Assembly (NCBI RefSeq): GCF_004348685.1
Contig: NZ_SMKO01000054.1
Span: forward strand, 1 to 50,753
Origin: Nonomuraea deserti
GTDB taxonomy: Bacteria; Actinomycetota; Actinomycetes; Streptosporangiales; Streptosporangiaceae
DNA: 50,753 bases
Direction of reading: 5' to 3'
The position numbers and the translations under genes are program-made. Positions 16,535 to 25,253 of this stretch are shown in pieces. The stretch's first letter is position 1. Each line of letters opens with the position of its first letter. Below the pieces are notes generated by a model. It was not told where the DNA came from. It ran no database searches and saw only the letters and a program-made list of their open reading frames with translations.

Positions 16535-16560
16535 ATCGAATATTGCGACCGCTATTCGAT
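16535..16560. promoter_or_regulatory. Perfect inverted repeat upstream of the third SapA-like gene
   Basis: ATCGAATA (16535-16542) and TATTCGAT (16553-16560) form perfect 8-bp arms around a 10-bp spacer, a few bases upstream of the ribosome site. It could be an operator, or a stem in the mRNA leader. I did not find the same motif before the other two SapA-like genes. Confidence 0.45.
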
Positions 16561-16650
16561 CATGACAGCTTCCGTCTCGCCACGCTTCGTGATTGAACTC
16601 ACACATCGCGTTGCCCCGCTCCCCCGCGGGGGAGCCCCGTCGAAGACGGC

Positions 16651-16857
16651 GTGACACGCACGCGTGGCGTGATCTCCGGTTCGGCGTACGCGAAGGTCTG
16701 GCAGGAGGCCCGGAGTTACGCCTTCACACCCGACCAGGTCGCCTCTCCCCTGGCAGACAGGCTGTACGACCACCGACACGCAGCTGTGTCGCTCTGGCTC
16801 AACGCGGGCGTGCACGCTCCGGAAGCGGCCGAGAGAGCAGGACACGGTGTGGACGTG
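16651..16857 (+). pseudogene. C-terminal fragment of a tyrosine integrase
   Basis: The frame reads YAKVWQEARSYAFTPDQVAS, then RLYDHRHAAVSLWLNAGVHA and PEAAERAGHGVDV. This is the part of phage-type tyrosine integrases holding the HxxR box and the following His. The Tyr nucleophile that should come about ten residues later is missing; the frame instead runs directly into the 3' end of a serine recombinase (from about 16870). The N-terminal catalytic Arg half is also absent. It is an inactive remnant of an older integrated element. Confidence 0.75.
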
Positions 16858-16880
16858 ATTCGACTGGCTGGACGCGCGAA

Positions 16881-17004
16881 GGCCAAGCTCTACACGCAGC
16901 TTGGGCTGAAGCTCACTCACTACCCGGAAAAGCAGTATGTGGAGGCCCGGATCGATCCGGAACCCCCACATGTCCGTGCGGTGTGTGTCCGAGAGGGGCT
17001 TGAA
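16881..17004 (+). repeat. Left copy of a recombinase-3'-end/tRNA-end repeat (att remnant)
   Basis: About 124 bp closely matching 39837-39962. It covers the last codons of a serine recombinase (KLYTQLGLKLTHYPEKQYVE, then ARIDPEPPHVRAVCVRE) and, from GTGTGTGTCCGAG onward, sequence equivalent to the 3' end of tRNA-Leu. In the right copy the recombinase and tRNA overlap in the same way. I read this as the site left by an earlier element at the same tRNA, now marking the left edge of the resident element. Confidence 0.65.
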
Positions 17005-17317
17005 CTCTCGGCACCCGGGGGACCTTGGGGGACATCCCGATACCTAAAAACATGTCCTGAGCTGGTCCGGAGGGGTTTTCGATCTTTGGCGTGTGCATCC
17101 GAGAACGCCTGGATACATAGGCGGCGGTATCACGCGAAGAATCACGGCAGGCGGTGCTCGTCTCGACTTCGCTGCCTCTCCGACGGCTTGGGCGATAGAG
17201 TCCACACGTGCGTTGATCTTCCGGGTGGCGGCCAGGTGCCGCCGCAGACGGTGCGGGCGACCCCGACAGGTGGGTCCGCCCCGACAGCCGTAGCCGTCAC
17301 CATCCCACGGAGATCAC
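17005..17317. other. Gap with no supported gene
   Basis: Frames here are short and in several phases, without ribosome sites or known domains. It lies just inside the left repeat of the element, where left-end recombination sequences would be expected. I see nothing else in it. Confidence 0.4.
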
Positions 17318-18055
17318 ATGGCCGCTCAGCAGCCCCTCACCTATCAGGCGTTCGTTGAACTCGCCGCCGCCGACCCCGCCGTCGTCGGCCTTGTCCTCAA
17401 GGGTTCTCGCGCGCACGACGACATGATCACCGAGCACTCGGACCATGACCTGTACGTCGTCCTCGACGACGGCGCGACAACGGATCTCACCCGCTTTACG
17501 GGCCACCGAACTCCCGAACTCGACCTCGTCATCATCTCCCTCGCCGACTTTCGCACGGCCGGAATGCCCGGCTTCGAGCGCTACGCCCTCGCTCGCGCCA
17601 GGGTCGTGCTCGACCGGCTCGACGGAGGCATCGCCCACATCCTGGCCGCCAAGGCACGGCTCGACGCCGATGAGGCATTCCGGGACTCCGGCGAATGGCT
17701 CGACGCCTACGCCAACTCCCTCTATCGCTCCGTCAAGAACGACCGTGACGGACATCCACTCGCGGCCCGCCTCGATGCGGCTGACAGCATCCGGTTTCTG
17801 CTGGAGCTGCTTTTCGCAATGGACCATCGCCCCCGGCCCTACAACAAGTATCTGGAATGGGAACTCGCCCGATACCCGCTGCCTGGTTGGGACACCGGCA
17901 TGCTGCTGGACGCCGCGCACCGCATCTCAACAACGGGCGACGTGCCCCTGCAACGACGCATCTTCGCCCATGTCGAGGCGGCGGCCCGGCGCGCTGGGCA
18001 CGGCGCGGTGCTGGACGCGTGGGCCGAGGACCTTGACCTGATGCGACCGCGATAG
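17318..18055 (+). CDS. MNT-type nucleotidyltransferase domain protein
   Basis: 245 residues. The N-terminus has the minimal nucleotidyltransferase signature: VVGLVLKGSRAHDD, then TEHSDHDLYVVL, where GS and the DxD-type acidic pair bind metal and NTP, and a third acid in ELDLVII. The rest is helical (residues 120-240), as in proteins pairing an MNT domain with a helical substrate-binding domain, such as antibiotic adenylyltransferases. GGAG lies 5 bases before ATG 17318. It may transfer AMP to a small molecule, an RNA or a protein; no antitoxin or HEPN partner is adjacent. It is cargo near the left end of the element. Confidence 0.75.
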   Translation: MAAQQPLTYQAFVELAAADPAVVGLVLKGSRAHDDMITEHSDHDLYVVLDDGATTDLTRFTGHRTPELDLVIISLADFRTAGMPGFERYALARARVVLDRLDGGIAHILAAKARLDADEAFRDSGEWLDAYANSLYRSVKNDRDGHPLAARLDAADSIRFLLELLFAMDHRPRPYNKYLEWELARYPLPGWDTGMLLDAAHRISTTGDVPLQRRIFAHVEAAARRAGHGAVLDAWAEDLDLMRPR

Positions 18056-18123
18056 GGGATATCGCGAAAGGCTCCTGCGCAAATGCGGTGCGACCAGAGA
18101 TTTCGTAACGGGCCCCTTCGTCG

Positions 18124-18163
18124 TTAGCTATCCACGGCCTCGATCGCGTTGGTGATCAAAGTG
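18124..18163 (-). pseudogene. 3' end of the DUF5753-type gene, cut off by IS21
   Basis: Read on the minus strand, the bases just outside the left IS tip encode RTLITNAIEAVDS and a stop (TTA 18124-18126), the normal end of DUF5753 regulators. The upstream part is at 21561-22114 on the other side of the IS. AGTG at 18160-18163 is the target duplication. Confidence 0.75.
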
Positions 18164-18189
18164 TGTCAGCGATCGTCCAATTGAGCCGG

Positions 18190-18804
18190 GCAATGGTCAC
18201 GGAATTGAGCCACCTGAAGGCGCTGATCCGCTTGGAGCCGATGCTAAATATCGGCCGTTGTGGCGGTATTCCTGATGGTTCGGCACTGCGCTTGGGGCTT
18301 CGGTAGCCTCGGTTTGATCAGGGGGATGAGAAGGTAAACCGTTGCCGTGCGACCGACGAAGGAGGTCGTGCGGCGCCGATCGCCCCCAGCCTTGTCGAGG
18401 GCGGTGCCGTCGCGGGCGATCGTCGGGCGGTGCGTGACGTAGCGAACATGGCGATGCGGGGGGATGAATGGTCAATCTCCTCAGCTGGCCCCGTGGGGGA
18501 CTCGACCGGGTGCTCGACCTCCGTCCACAGCGGCGTGAGGTCGGTGGACTCGAAAATTCCTGTCGGTCACCGTGGCGCCACATGCGGCGCTCACGCCAGA
18601 GGAGGAGTGGATCAAGTTGGTGCTGGGCCAGCTCAACGTGGCCCAGACGTCGCTCATCCAGCCTCCTATGGCTGTGTAGGCGTTGGATGATGGGCATGAT
18701 GCCACTGAGCATCGGACCATACGAACCGCACCAACTCGACGTTGCGGATCGCAGGCGGCTCACCCTTGCGCCAGAACCGAAGCATCTTGCCACGATCGTC
18801 CAGA
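18190..18804. other. Gene-free left arm of the IS21 element
   Basis: Between the inner terminal repeat and the end of istB I find no frame with a ribosome site or known domain. One minus-strand frame near 18666-18860 looks coding-like (IQAVRAAVIEADLDDRGKML, then FWRKGEPPAIRNVELVRF) but has no recognised family. The extra length suggests that the element picked up DNA or contains a decayed passenger. Confidence 0.4.
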
Positions 18805-19680
18805 TCAGCCTCGATAACGGCGGCGCGTACGGCCTGAATGAACTGCCCGTGACTGAACACATAGACAGGACCAGGGGGAGCAAGAGCGGCAAGGCGGGCG
18901 AGTGTTGGCCCGGTTGGCCGTGGGCTTCTGGCCAGGGCGTTTGTTGGGGCGGTAGCTCGGGCCGTCCATGAAGATCCGATAGCTGGTGTTGATCAGCCGG
19001 TTTAGGAGGGACTCGCCGACTACCGGGTTGGGAAACAGCTTGTACCACTCCTCCGGGGCCCGGTTGGAGGTGAGGATCATCGACTTACCGGAGCGTTCGG
19101 AGACCAGTTCATAGAGGTCATCGGCTTGGGCGGCGGTGAGTTCTCGCATGCCCCAGTCGTCCAGGATGAGCAGGGTGGGTTTGGTCAGCTCGGCCAGGCG
19201 CTTGCGCCAGGTCTGGTCGGCATGCCCGCCTGCCAGGTGAGCCAGCGCGCGGGAGGTTTTGATGAAGCGCACGTCCATGCCCTGGCGGATGACGAGTTGG
19301 CCCAGGGACTGGGCGATATGCGACTTTCCGACCCCGACCGGGCCATACAAGATCACAAATTCTCCTGCGTGCAACCAGCGCAGCGCCTCCAGATCGCGTA
19401 GCTGAGCGGCGGCCAGCTTGGGTGAGGCGGCGAAGTCGAAACCTTCCATGGTGACCGGCTCGTCAAAGCGTGCGCGACGCTCCCGACGCTCCATCGCGGC
19501 CGATTCCCGGCGGGAGATCTCGCCCTCACACAACACCTGCAGGAACTCGATATGTCCCAGGTCGCCGGCGCGGGCCTGGCTGAGCCGGGTGTCGAGGGTG
19601 TCGAGGGTGTCGAGCATGCCGCCGAGTCGCAGCGTGCGAAGAGCCTTGTCCAGCGCGCCAAGCTCGATGTTCGTGGCCAT
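18805..19680 (-). CDS. istB: IS21 helper ATPase IstB
   Basis: 291 residues. The AAA+ fold is clear: Walker A FVILYGPVGVGKSHIAQSLG, Walker B TLLILDDWGMRELTAAQADD, and the arginine-containing sensor region SMILTSNRAPEEWYKLFPNP. The usual IS21 N-terminal helical domain precedes it (LDKALRTLRLGGMLDTL, containing a small LDT triplication). IstB binds DNA and activates the IstA transposase. The C-terminus after SYRPNKRPGQK runs about 30 residues longer than I expect and looks non-native. It starts 97 bp after the istA stop. Confidence 0.88.
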   Translation of the reverse strand: MATNIELGALDKALRTLRLGGMLDTLDTLDTRLSQARAGDLGHIEFLQVLCEGEISRRESAAMERRERRARFDEPVTMEGFDFAASPKLAAAQLRDLEALRWLHAGEFVILYGPVGVGKSHIAQSLGQLVIRQGMDVRFIKTSRALAHLAGGHADQTWRKRLAELTKPTLLILDDWGMRELTAAQADDLYELVSERSGKSMILTSNRAPEEWYKLFPNPVVGESLLNRLINTSYRIFMDGPSYRPNKRPGQKPTANRANTRPPCRSCSPWSCLCVQSRAVHSGRTRRRYRG

Positions 19681-19777
19681 GATCCGTATCCTTTCGATGG
19701 TGATTCTTCGGCGCCCGTGAGCCCGCCGCGATGAAGGTCAGGCTGGGTTCGAGGGCGCCGTGCCCGCTCGTCGCGGG

Positions 19778-21380
19778 TCAGGAGACCGGAATGTCCCAGG
19801 CGTCCAGGGCGACCGCGTCGTGGTCGAACAGCTCTTGCGGGCCGCGCAGGAACGCGCCCGCGCCACCGTCACCGGCATGGCGAGCGTCCTGGCCGCTCTG
19901 ATCGGTCTCAGCGGCCAAGATCCCCTTGATGGTGCGGTGGGAGGGGTCGCCCACGGCCAGCGCCTTGGCGCAGGCGGCTTCCAGCCGTTCGGGGTTGTGC
20001 TTGTCGGCCATCGCCGGCACCCCTTGGGCTGAGCGCAGGTGGTAGAGCGCGTTGTCGGCCAGGAGCTCGTCGATCACCGCCAGGCAGGCCGGGCCGATCT
20101 GCTCGGCCTGCCTGCGGCACCAGTCAGGGGTGCGCATGTGGAAGGCGATCTTCTCTGGCGGATAGTCGGCCAGGTCGGTCTGCTTGCCGCGGGGTTTGCG
20201 CACATGGGTCTTGACCAGGTCGCCGTCGTAGAAGAACTGCACCAGGTTCACCGTCATCCGGACCGACAGGTGCTTGCCGACGTACTTCCATGGCACCGAA
20301 TACAGCACCTTGTCCACGCTGCAGTGGATGTCGGGGCCGACTTTCGCCCGAAACCATCGACACAGTTCGAAGGGATGGCGGGGCAGGGGCCGCAGGGCGG
20401 GCTGTTCGACCGTGTGAAAGACGGTCAGCGGGGCAGCGCCCTCCAGCGGCCGGCACTGGCGCTGCCCGGCGACCTGTTCGCACCAGTGCAGGGCCGCGGC
20501 CTCCATGTCCGCCACCGAGGCGAAGCTGTCTTCTCGTCCGCGCCAGAAGCTGTCACGGATGTAGGGCATGGGCCGTTCGATCCGCGCCTTGTCGCGGGGT
20601 TTGCCGCTGCGGGCCGGGTCGATGAGGAGCTGGTAGTGCGCCGCCGAGTTCGCCGTAGGACTTGTTGATTTTCGGGTCGTAGACATCGGGGCGCTCGACC
20701 CCGGTCTTCAAGTTGTCCGGGACGATACGCGCGGGCACACCCTTGAAGAATTCGAACGCTTCCACGTGAGCTTGGCACCATGCGTGCTGGTCCACCGTGA
20801 TGACCGGCTTGACGAACAGGTGACGGCTGGCACACAGCACCAGGGCAAACGCCCACACCTGGTGTTTGCGGCCGGTGGCCGGATCGACCCACGCCCCCAA
20901 TCGCCCGTAATCCACCTGGGCTTCTTGACCGGGCTGGACCGGTTCCAGCCGCAGCACCACCACCCGCGAGCGGGAGACCTCTTCCGACACATTGGCGTGC
21001 ACCCACCGTCTCATCGCGGAGATCGAGCAGGTCAGGCCGCGTTCGTCGCGCAGCCGCTGGTGGATGGTGGTGATCGTGACGCCGCGTTCGATCTGCTCGG
21101 CGATGTAGTCGCGATGTTGTTCGATCAGCGGCCAGGTCGTCCGACGCACCTTGGTGTCACGCAGGGCGGGAAACCACAGGTGGATCCACTCAGCCCATTC
21201 CGCCGAGGTAAGGGGTTCATCGCTTGGCGTGATGCCCTCGGCGATCGCCGGAGCCAGGTACCTGGCCACGGTGTTACGTGCCACGCCCAGGCTGTTGGCG
21301 ATCTCTCTGACGGAACGGCCGGCATGCCAGTGCATCAGGATCTCTGCGATGTCGACCACGTGGAACGCCTTCCGCGCCAT
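19778..21380 (-). pseudogene. istA: IS21 transposase IstA, frameshifted
   Basis: Starts at ATG 21380 with AAGGGGG upstream. The N-terminal helix-turn-helix (HAGRSVREIANSLGVARNTV) and most of the integrase core (QAQVDYGRLGAWVDP with the first Asp; RIVPDNLKTGVERPDV with the second) are in one frame. At about 20648 an extra base after the INKSYGEL codons shifts the frame. The remainder continues in another frame (AAHYQLLIDPARSGKPRDKA, with a catalytic Glu in ARIERPM) to the stop at 19778. No slippery heptamer is obvious at the join, so I treat it as mutation, not programmed shifting. Without a full IstA the element cannot move by itself. Confidence 0.82.
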
Positions 21381-21560
21381 GATCGCCCCCCTTCGGCGAG
21401 CCCTTGATGGGCTACCAAAAGGATCATGGGCAGGACTGACCAAGTCCAGACGATACGCACAGTCCTGACCTGGCTCAATTATGCGATCGAGACGCCCGTG
21501 CCCGGCTCAAATCGGTGACGCTGATCATGCTCTTCTGGCTCAATAACGTGATCGCCGACA

Positions 21561-22114
21561 AGTGCGGGCGGCTTTGCCGTAACGGCCAGGGCAGCCAGTT
21601 CGGCGAACGCCCCGGCGTACAGGGCGATCTCGTGGGGCTGTGTGACCGTCAGGTGGCCGGAGACGAGTTCGACGGTGACCTCGGCGTCGTCAAACATGAA
21701 GAACCCCTCCGCAAGGCCACATGGTGGACCGGTGGGCGTCGAGGGGATGATGCCGAGCGATATCGAGGGCAGGGCGCTCACGGTGAGGAGGTGGCCGAGT
21801 TGCCCTGCCATTACGTCGGCCCCTCCGATCGGCGCGCGTAGGACGCTTTCCTCCAGAACCACGGCGAACCGATGGTCGCCCTCGTGAATGACGTGTTGCT
21901 TGTCCACGCGCACCTGAACCGCTTCCTCGACATCGTCTCGGAGGCCGCGACGCCGCATGAGTGCCGACAGGATGGCGGTGATGTAGGCGCGGGTTTGCAG
22001 TGGCCCGGGGATGATCTTTGAGGAGTAAACGCGGAAGTGGCGTGTCCTCTCCCATCGAGGCACGACCGCCTCCTGAGCCTTCTTCGGCCCAGTACCCGAT
22101 CCACGTCCGAGCAA
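21561..22114 (-). pseudogene. DUF5753-type regulator, N-terminally truncated and split by IS21
   Basis: The frame encodes the ligand-like DUF5753 domain of XRE regulators (WERTRHFRVYSSKIIPGPLQ, then TRAYITAILSALMRRRGLRD, a VLEESVLRAPIGG segment, and AFAELAALAV near the end). The XRE helix-turn-helix that should precede it is gone. At about 21585 one T is missing (AVYGKAARTL can be restored by adding it), and at 21561 the IS21 element interrupts it; the last codons are at 18124-18163. It is therefore triply damaged. Such genes are often paired with DUF397 proteins; none is seen here. Confidence 0.75.
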
Positions 22115-22178
22115 TTGGGTCGGGGGTATCCTCCGCGGCCGTATCCGTCAGAACCGGCGCGGGCAACCGCTGTGGCGA

Positions 22179-22385
22179 ATGCTGAACGTCAGACGTCAAT
22201 GGCTGGCCATGCTTCGCGGCCTGTGCCAGGTCTGCGGGAAGACCGGCAGGGACCCACGAACCGGGCGCATGTGGTGGGTGATCACCGAGACTGCGTTCCG
22301 CGCGATGAGCCAAGACAGCGGGCTCACCAACGCCCCGCCCACATGTCCCGCATGCCTTCCCGAGTCGCGGGCCCACTGTCCTGGA
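22179..22385 (+). pseudogene. Fragment of a cysteine-rich hypothetical protein
   Basis: The frame encodes RQWLAMLRGLCQVCGKTGRD, GRMWWVITETAF and LTNAPPTCPACLPESRAHCP, two CxxC pairs as in a small zinc-binding protein. I recall this pattern from hypothetical proteins encoded near XRE/DUF5753 regulators. It then breaks off into low-similarity sequence. It happens to share a frame with the gene at 22590, but the two parts look unrelated. Confidence 0.45.
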
Positions 22386-22589
22386 GCAATTGCCAGCGAT
22401 CCTGCTCAACCCGGCCGACGAACGCACCTGCCGCCTACGCGGCGGCGACATCTGACAGTGCCCCCACTATCTATCACTACCGAATCTCTTGACACCCTCG
22501 GCGAAGCGGCAGATCCTTCGAGCGACCTTCGTCGTGCGAAGGATCGCCACACGCATGGATCACGAACCGCAGAAAGCGCCGGTGACGCA

Positions 22590-23609
22590 ATGGCCGTGAA
22601 GGTAAATCACGTCTGGTTCGGCGACAACCCCCTGGGCACGTTGGACAAGTTCAACGTCTACACGTGGAGGGCTCTGGGACACGAGGTGACGATTTACGCG
22701 CATCGCTGGAACGGCACCCCTCACGACGAGGCATCGTTGGGGCTGTCGGGCTCCGGCGTCAAGGTCGAAAACCTGAGCACCATCCTCGCCGAGGACGACA
22801 ACAAGCGGACCGAGACGCTCCCCGAAACGCGGGCGCTCCTGAAGGGGTGGATCGAGGCGACGAACAAGGAGAAGCCTCTCGAGACCGACTTCATCTACAA
22901 CATGGTCGATCTCACGAAGTCCTACATCGGTGGAACGTGCCAAGGCATCGTCCTGGACTTGAAGGTCGGCCCGAGCCCGCACCTCGCCGCCTACGAGGAA
23001 GTTTTCAAACAGAAGTTCGTCAGCTACACCCGCGGCGGAAATACGCCAGGAGATCGGCCGGAGAACCAGTGCATCGGCACGATGGAGGAGGCGGACACGC
23101 TTCGCAGCATGTACGCCACGGCGTTCGACGGAAGGATCAAGGACAACCTCGACGGCCAACGCGGGCTGCGTACAAAACCTGCTGAGAAACACTTCAACAC
23201 GATCACCTCCATCCACGGCAATGGCTTCGAGGCCGCCACGCCCAACATCGACGTGGCCACGAAGACGCCGAAAGGTGACGACGTCGGGAACCAGTACGTG
23301 GTGGGGGAGATTCGACAGCAGGGTCACGGCCCCTTCCGCGTCTTCAAGGCGGCGGATGACCAGACCAACAAGAGCGGCGTGAAGACAAAGCCGGTGGAGA
23401 TCGTGGTTCTGTGCCAGCAGGTCTGGGACGACGAGCTGAAGGACCAGCAAGTTCCCAACCCGCAATTCCTCGCTAAGGTGGCAGAGGCCCTGAAAGCACT
23501 CCCTGAATATAAGGCTCCTGCCGTTGCGAGCGCGTGTCCCGATTGCGGGAAGCCTGTCAAGCCCATCGCGCGCGCGGCGCACAAGCTGGAGTGCAAGGGT
23601 ACGAAGTGA
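22590..23609 (+). CDS. Glycosyltransferase-like protein with C-terminal zinc-finger motif
   Basis: 339 residues if ATG 22590 is used; the ribosome site is weak (AGAAAG 14 bases upstream) and the frame stays open further back. The start KVNHVWFGDNPLGTLDKFNV then RALGHEVTIYAHRW recalls the N-terminal strand of glycosyltransferases of the TcdA/TcdB and sugar-binding DXD groups (IHxIWxG ... WxxxNPxYE). Where the metal-binding DxD is expected (GGTCQGIVLDLKVGPSPHL) I read DLK. The C-terminus has CPDCGKPVKPIARAAHKLEC, a CxxC-H-C zinc-finger pattern. It may modify a host or competitor target, or be a non-catalytic relative. The assignment is tentative. Confidence 0.45.
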   Translation: MAVKVNHVWFGDNPLGTLDKFNVYTWRALGHEVTIYAHRWNGTPHDEASLGLSGSGVKVENLSTILAEDDNKRTETLPETRALLKGWIEATNKEKPLETDFIYNMVDLTKSYIGGTCQGIVLDLKVGPSPHLAAYEEVFKQKFVSYTRGGNTPGDRPENQCIGTMEEADTLRSMYATAFDGRIKDNLDGQRGLRTKPAEKHFNTITSIHGNGFEAATPNIDVATKTPKGDDVGNQYVVGEIRQQGHGPFRVFKAADDQTNKSGVKTKPVEIVVLCQQVWDDELKDQQVPNPQFLAKVAEALKALPEYKAPAVASACPDCGKPVKPIARAAHKLECKGTK

Positions 23610-23736
23610 GCCGCCGCTCGTGGTGCTAACCGCTCTGCGGGGAGGCCGTTTACGTCGGCGACATCCGGCTGTGTGGTCAGTTTCGCGCCGATCTCAGTGG
23701 TGATGAGCCTGGCGGGAGCTCAACTTCGGACAGGCA

Positions 23737-24346
23737 TTAGCTGCCTGGACGTGCGTAGCCAGTGATGTCCTGGCGGACGGTGTACCGGCTTATGCGGACG
23801 CGTAGGCCGGTACGGGGAGCTTCGATCATGCGGTCTGTGTCGAGGACCAGGCCGACGTGTCCAGGGTGGTTGGGGCCTCCGCCGGAGCCTTGGAAGAACA
23901 CGAGGTCTCCTGGAGCTTGGTAGCCGGGTCCGATGTGGCGAAGGGCGTGCCACTGTTCAGCGGCGGTGCGCGGAAGGGCGACTCCGGCTTGGTGCCAGGC
24001 TTAGCGGGTGAGAGCGGAGCAGTCGAAGCCGACCGTGTTCGCCCCTTGGTCGATCCCCCGGCTGGGGCCGTCGAGTCCGCCGCCTCCATGAGTAAGGGGT
24101 GCCGAGCCAGCGGGCAGCGGCTGCAAGGGCTGTTGCGCCGTGCCCTGTCCCGGTGATCCGGGGTGGCGCGCATGCGGGCCGTGTGAGCGCGGTGGCATCG
24201 GTTCCGGCGGTACGCAGAACCACGGTGGCACACAGGGCGTCGGGAGTCGGCACGCTGTTGTGCGGCAGCACGGTCGCGACGACGCCGACGATGATGATGG
24301 CGACCAGGACGAACACGCCGGTCATTGTCGTGGCGATGATCGCCAT
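23737..24346 (-). pseudogene. NlpC/P60 cell-wall hydrolase of the conjugation module, broken
   Basis: ATG 24346 overlaps the stop of the preceding gene (ATGA). A membrane anchor follows (MTGVFVLVAIIIVGVVATVL), then the NlpC/P60 domain: AAARWLGTPYSW, shifted in frame at about 24087, continues with GGGLDGPSRGIDQG and VGFDCSALTR, where the Cys is the nucleophile. TAA at 24001-24003 then interrupts. The domain goes on in the same frame with AWHQAGVALPRTAAEQWHAL, APGDLVFFQGSGGG and NHPGHVGLVLDTDRM (catalytic His). Such peptidases open peptidoglycan for a conjugation channel. With a frameshift and a stop it cannot be made whole. Confidence 0.82.
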
Positions 24347-25253
24347 CAAACGGGCTCGCTGTGGGGGTTGATGGTGCCCCATGCGTCCCGTAGGGCGATC
24401 AACGGACGGCGGGGGCCCGTCGATCCGGCCGGTAGCCATACGGGCCCGGCGGGGCCGTCAGGGGCCGTTGCGGGGGTGTGCACGGCGGTGGCCGTGGGGG
24501 CGTCGCTGCTGGTCAGGAGCTTACGAAGGTTGGCTTCGCGGGCAGTGCTGGGGAGCCAGAACAGGACAGGGGTGGTGATGCCGGTGGCTTCGGCGAGGGC
24601 GGTGTAGCCGTCGAGCTTGGCCAGGACACGGGACAGGGTCTCGGTGCCGGTGTCGTGCTCGAGGAAGAAGTCGATCGTGTCCGGTTGGCCGGTGGGGGAC
24701 GGTTCGGTCCAGCGGCCGAAGGCGTCGGGGCGGGCGAGATCGCCCCAGAGGGTGGCGCAGCGGCGTTCTGGCCACCATTCGGCGACCGCTGAGCCGTCGG
24801 CCCGGTGGCGGGCGGTGGCGTGCAGTTGGGCGAAGAACTCGTTGACGCCGACCTGGTGTTCAGGCGGGACGAGAGCGCGATGGCGCTGGCGGAATCGGGG
24901 CGATAGCGGAGCTCGGCCGGGGTGATGCCGCGTTGGGCCGCAAGGTGGTGGGCTCCGGCGGTGCCGAGGATCCGGTGCCAAGGGCGGCTTCCGGTGGGTG
25001 CCCAGGGGCGGAAGCGGTCGAGGGCGCGCAGCTCGTGGAGGGCCAGGAGCCGGTGGCGGGCGCGGTGGATGCTGGGGAAGAAGATCGCGGTGAGTTGGTC
25101 GGTGGTGAGGACGCGGTGTTCCCACACGGCGTCGAGGATTTCGGCGTCTCGTGGGGTGAGGCGTTCGGCGAGGCCGGCGACAACATTCGGCGTGACGCGG
25201 GGGCGTTGGTGCCGGGAGGGAAGCAGACGGCGAGGTGCGTTCGGTCGGGTCAT
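24346..25253 (-). pseudogene. Replication-relaxation family protein, frameshifted
   Basis: The N-terminal winged-helix part (ERLTPRDAEILDAVWEHRVL, TTDQLTAIFFPSIHRARHRL, HELRALDRFRPW) is in one frame. Near 24860 a base is missing and the rest follows in another: HQVGVNEFFAQLHATARHRA, CATLWGDLARPDAFG, TIDFFLEHDTGTETLSRVLA. This is the replication-relaxation family, found in plasmids and integrative elements of actinobacteria; it has a DNA-binding head and a nuclease-like tail with DFFLEHDTGTE. Its start overlaps the TraD-like stop, and its stop overlaps the NlpC/P60 start. It may process element DNA, but no relaxase is evident here. Confidence 0.8.

Larger units (their letters stand above)
18164..21560 (-). 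mobile_element. IS21-family insertion sequence
   Basis: About 3.4 kb. The left tip starts TGTCAGCGATC and the right tip, read inward on the minus strand, starts TGTCGGCGATC; both continue to ATTGAGCC at the same distance (24-bp imperfect terminal repeats with a TGT...ACA end). Further GGCTCAATT-type copies lie inside both ends (around 18207 on the left, 21472 and 21503 on the right), as IS21 elements often show. AGTG flanks both sides (18160-18163 and 21561-21564). It carries istB and a frameshifted istA on the minus strand. It is longer than a usual IS21 because about 600 bp without a gene lie left of istB. Confidence 0.85.

Noticed and set aside
16975..17020. A second tRNA gene
   Set aside because: Only a T-arm/acceptor-like 3' piece is present with mispairs; no anticodon arm. 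It is an attachment-site remnant.
20640..20660. Programmed ribosomal frameshift in istA
   Set aside because: No slippery heptamer or downstream structure is evident, and the inserted base disrupts an otherwise continuous protein alignment, as in the neighbouring decayed genes.
22179..23609. One 476-residue protein joining the Cys-rich fragment with the glycosyltransferase-like protein
   Set aside because: The two parts are separated by about 65 residues of low-similarity sequence and look unrelated; the shared frame is probably chance.
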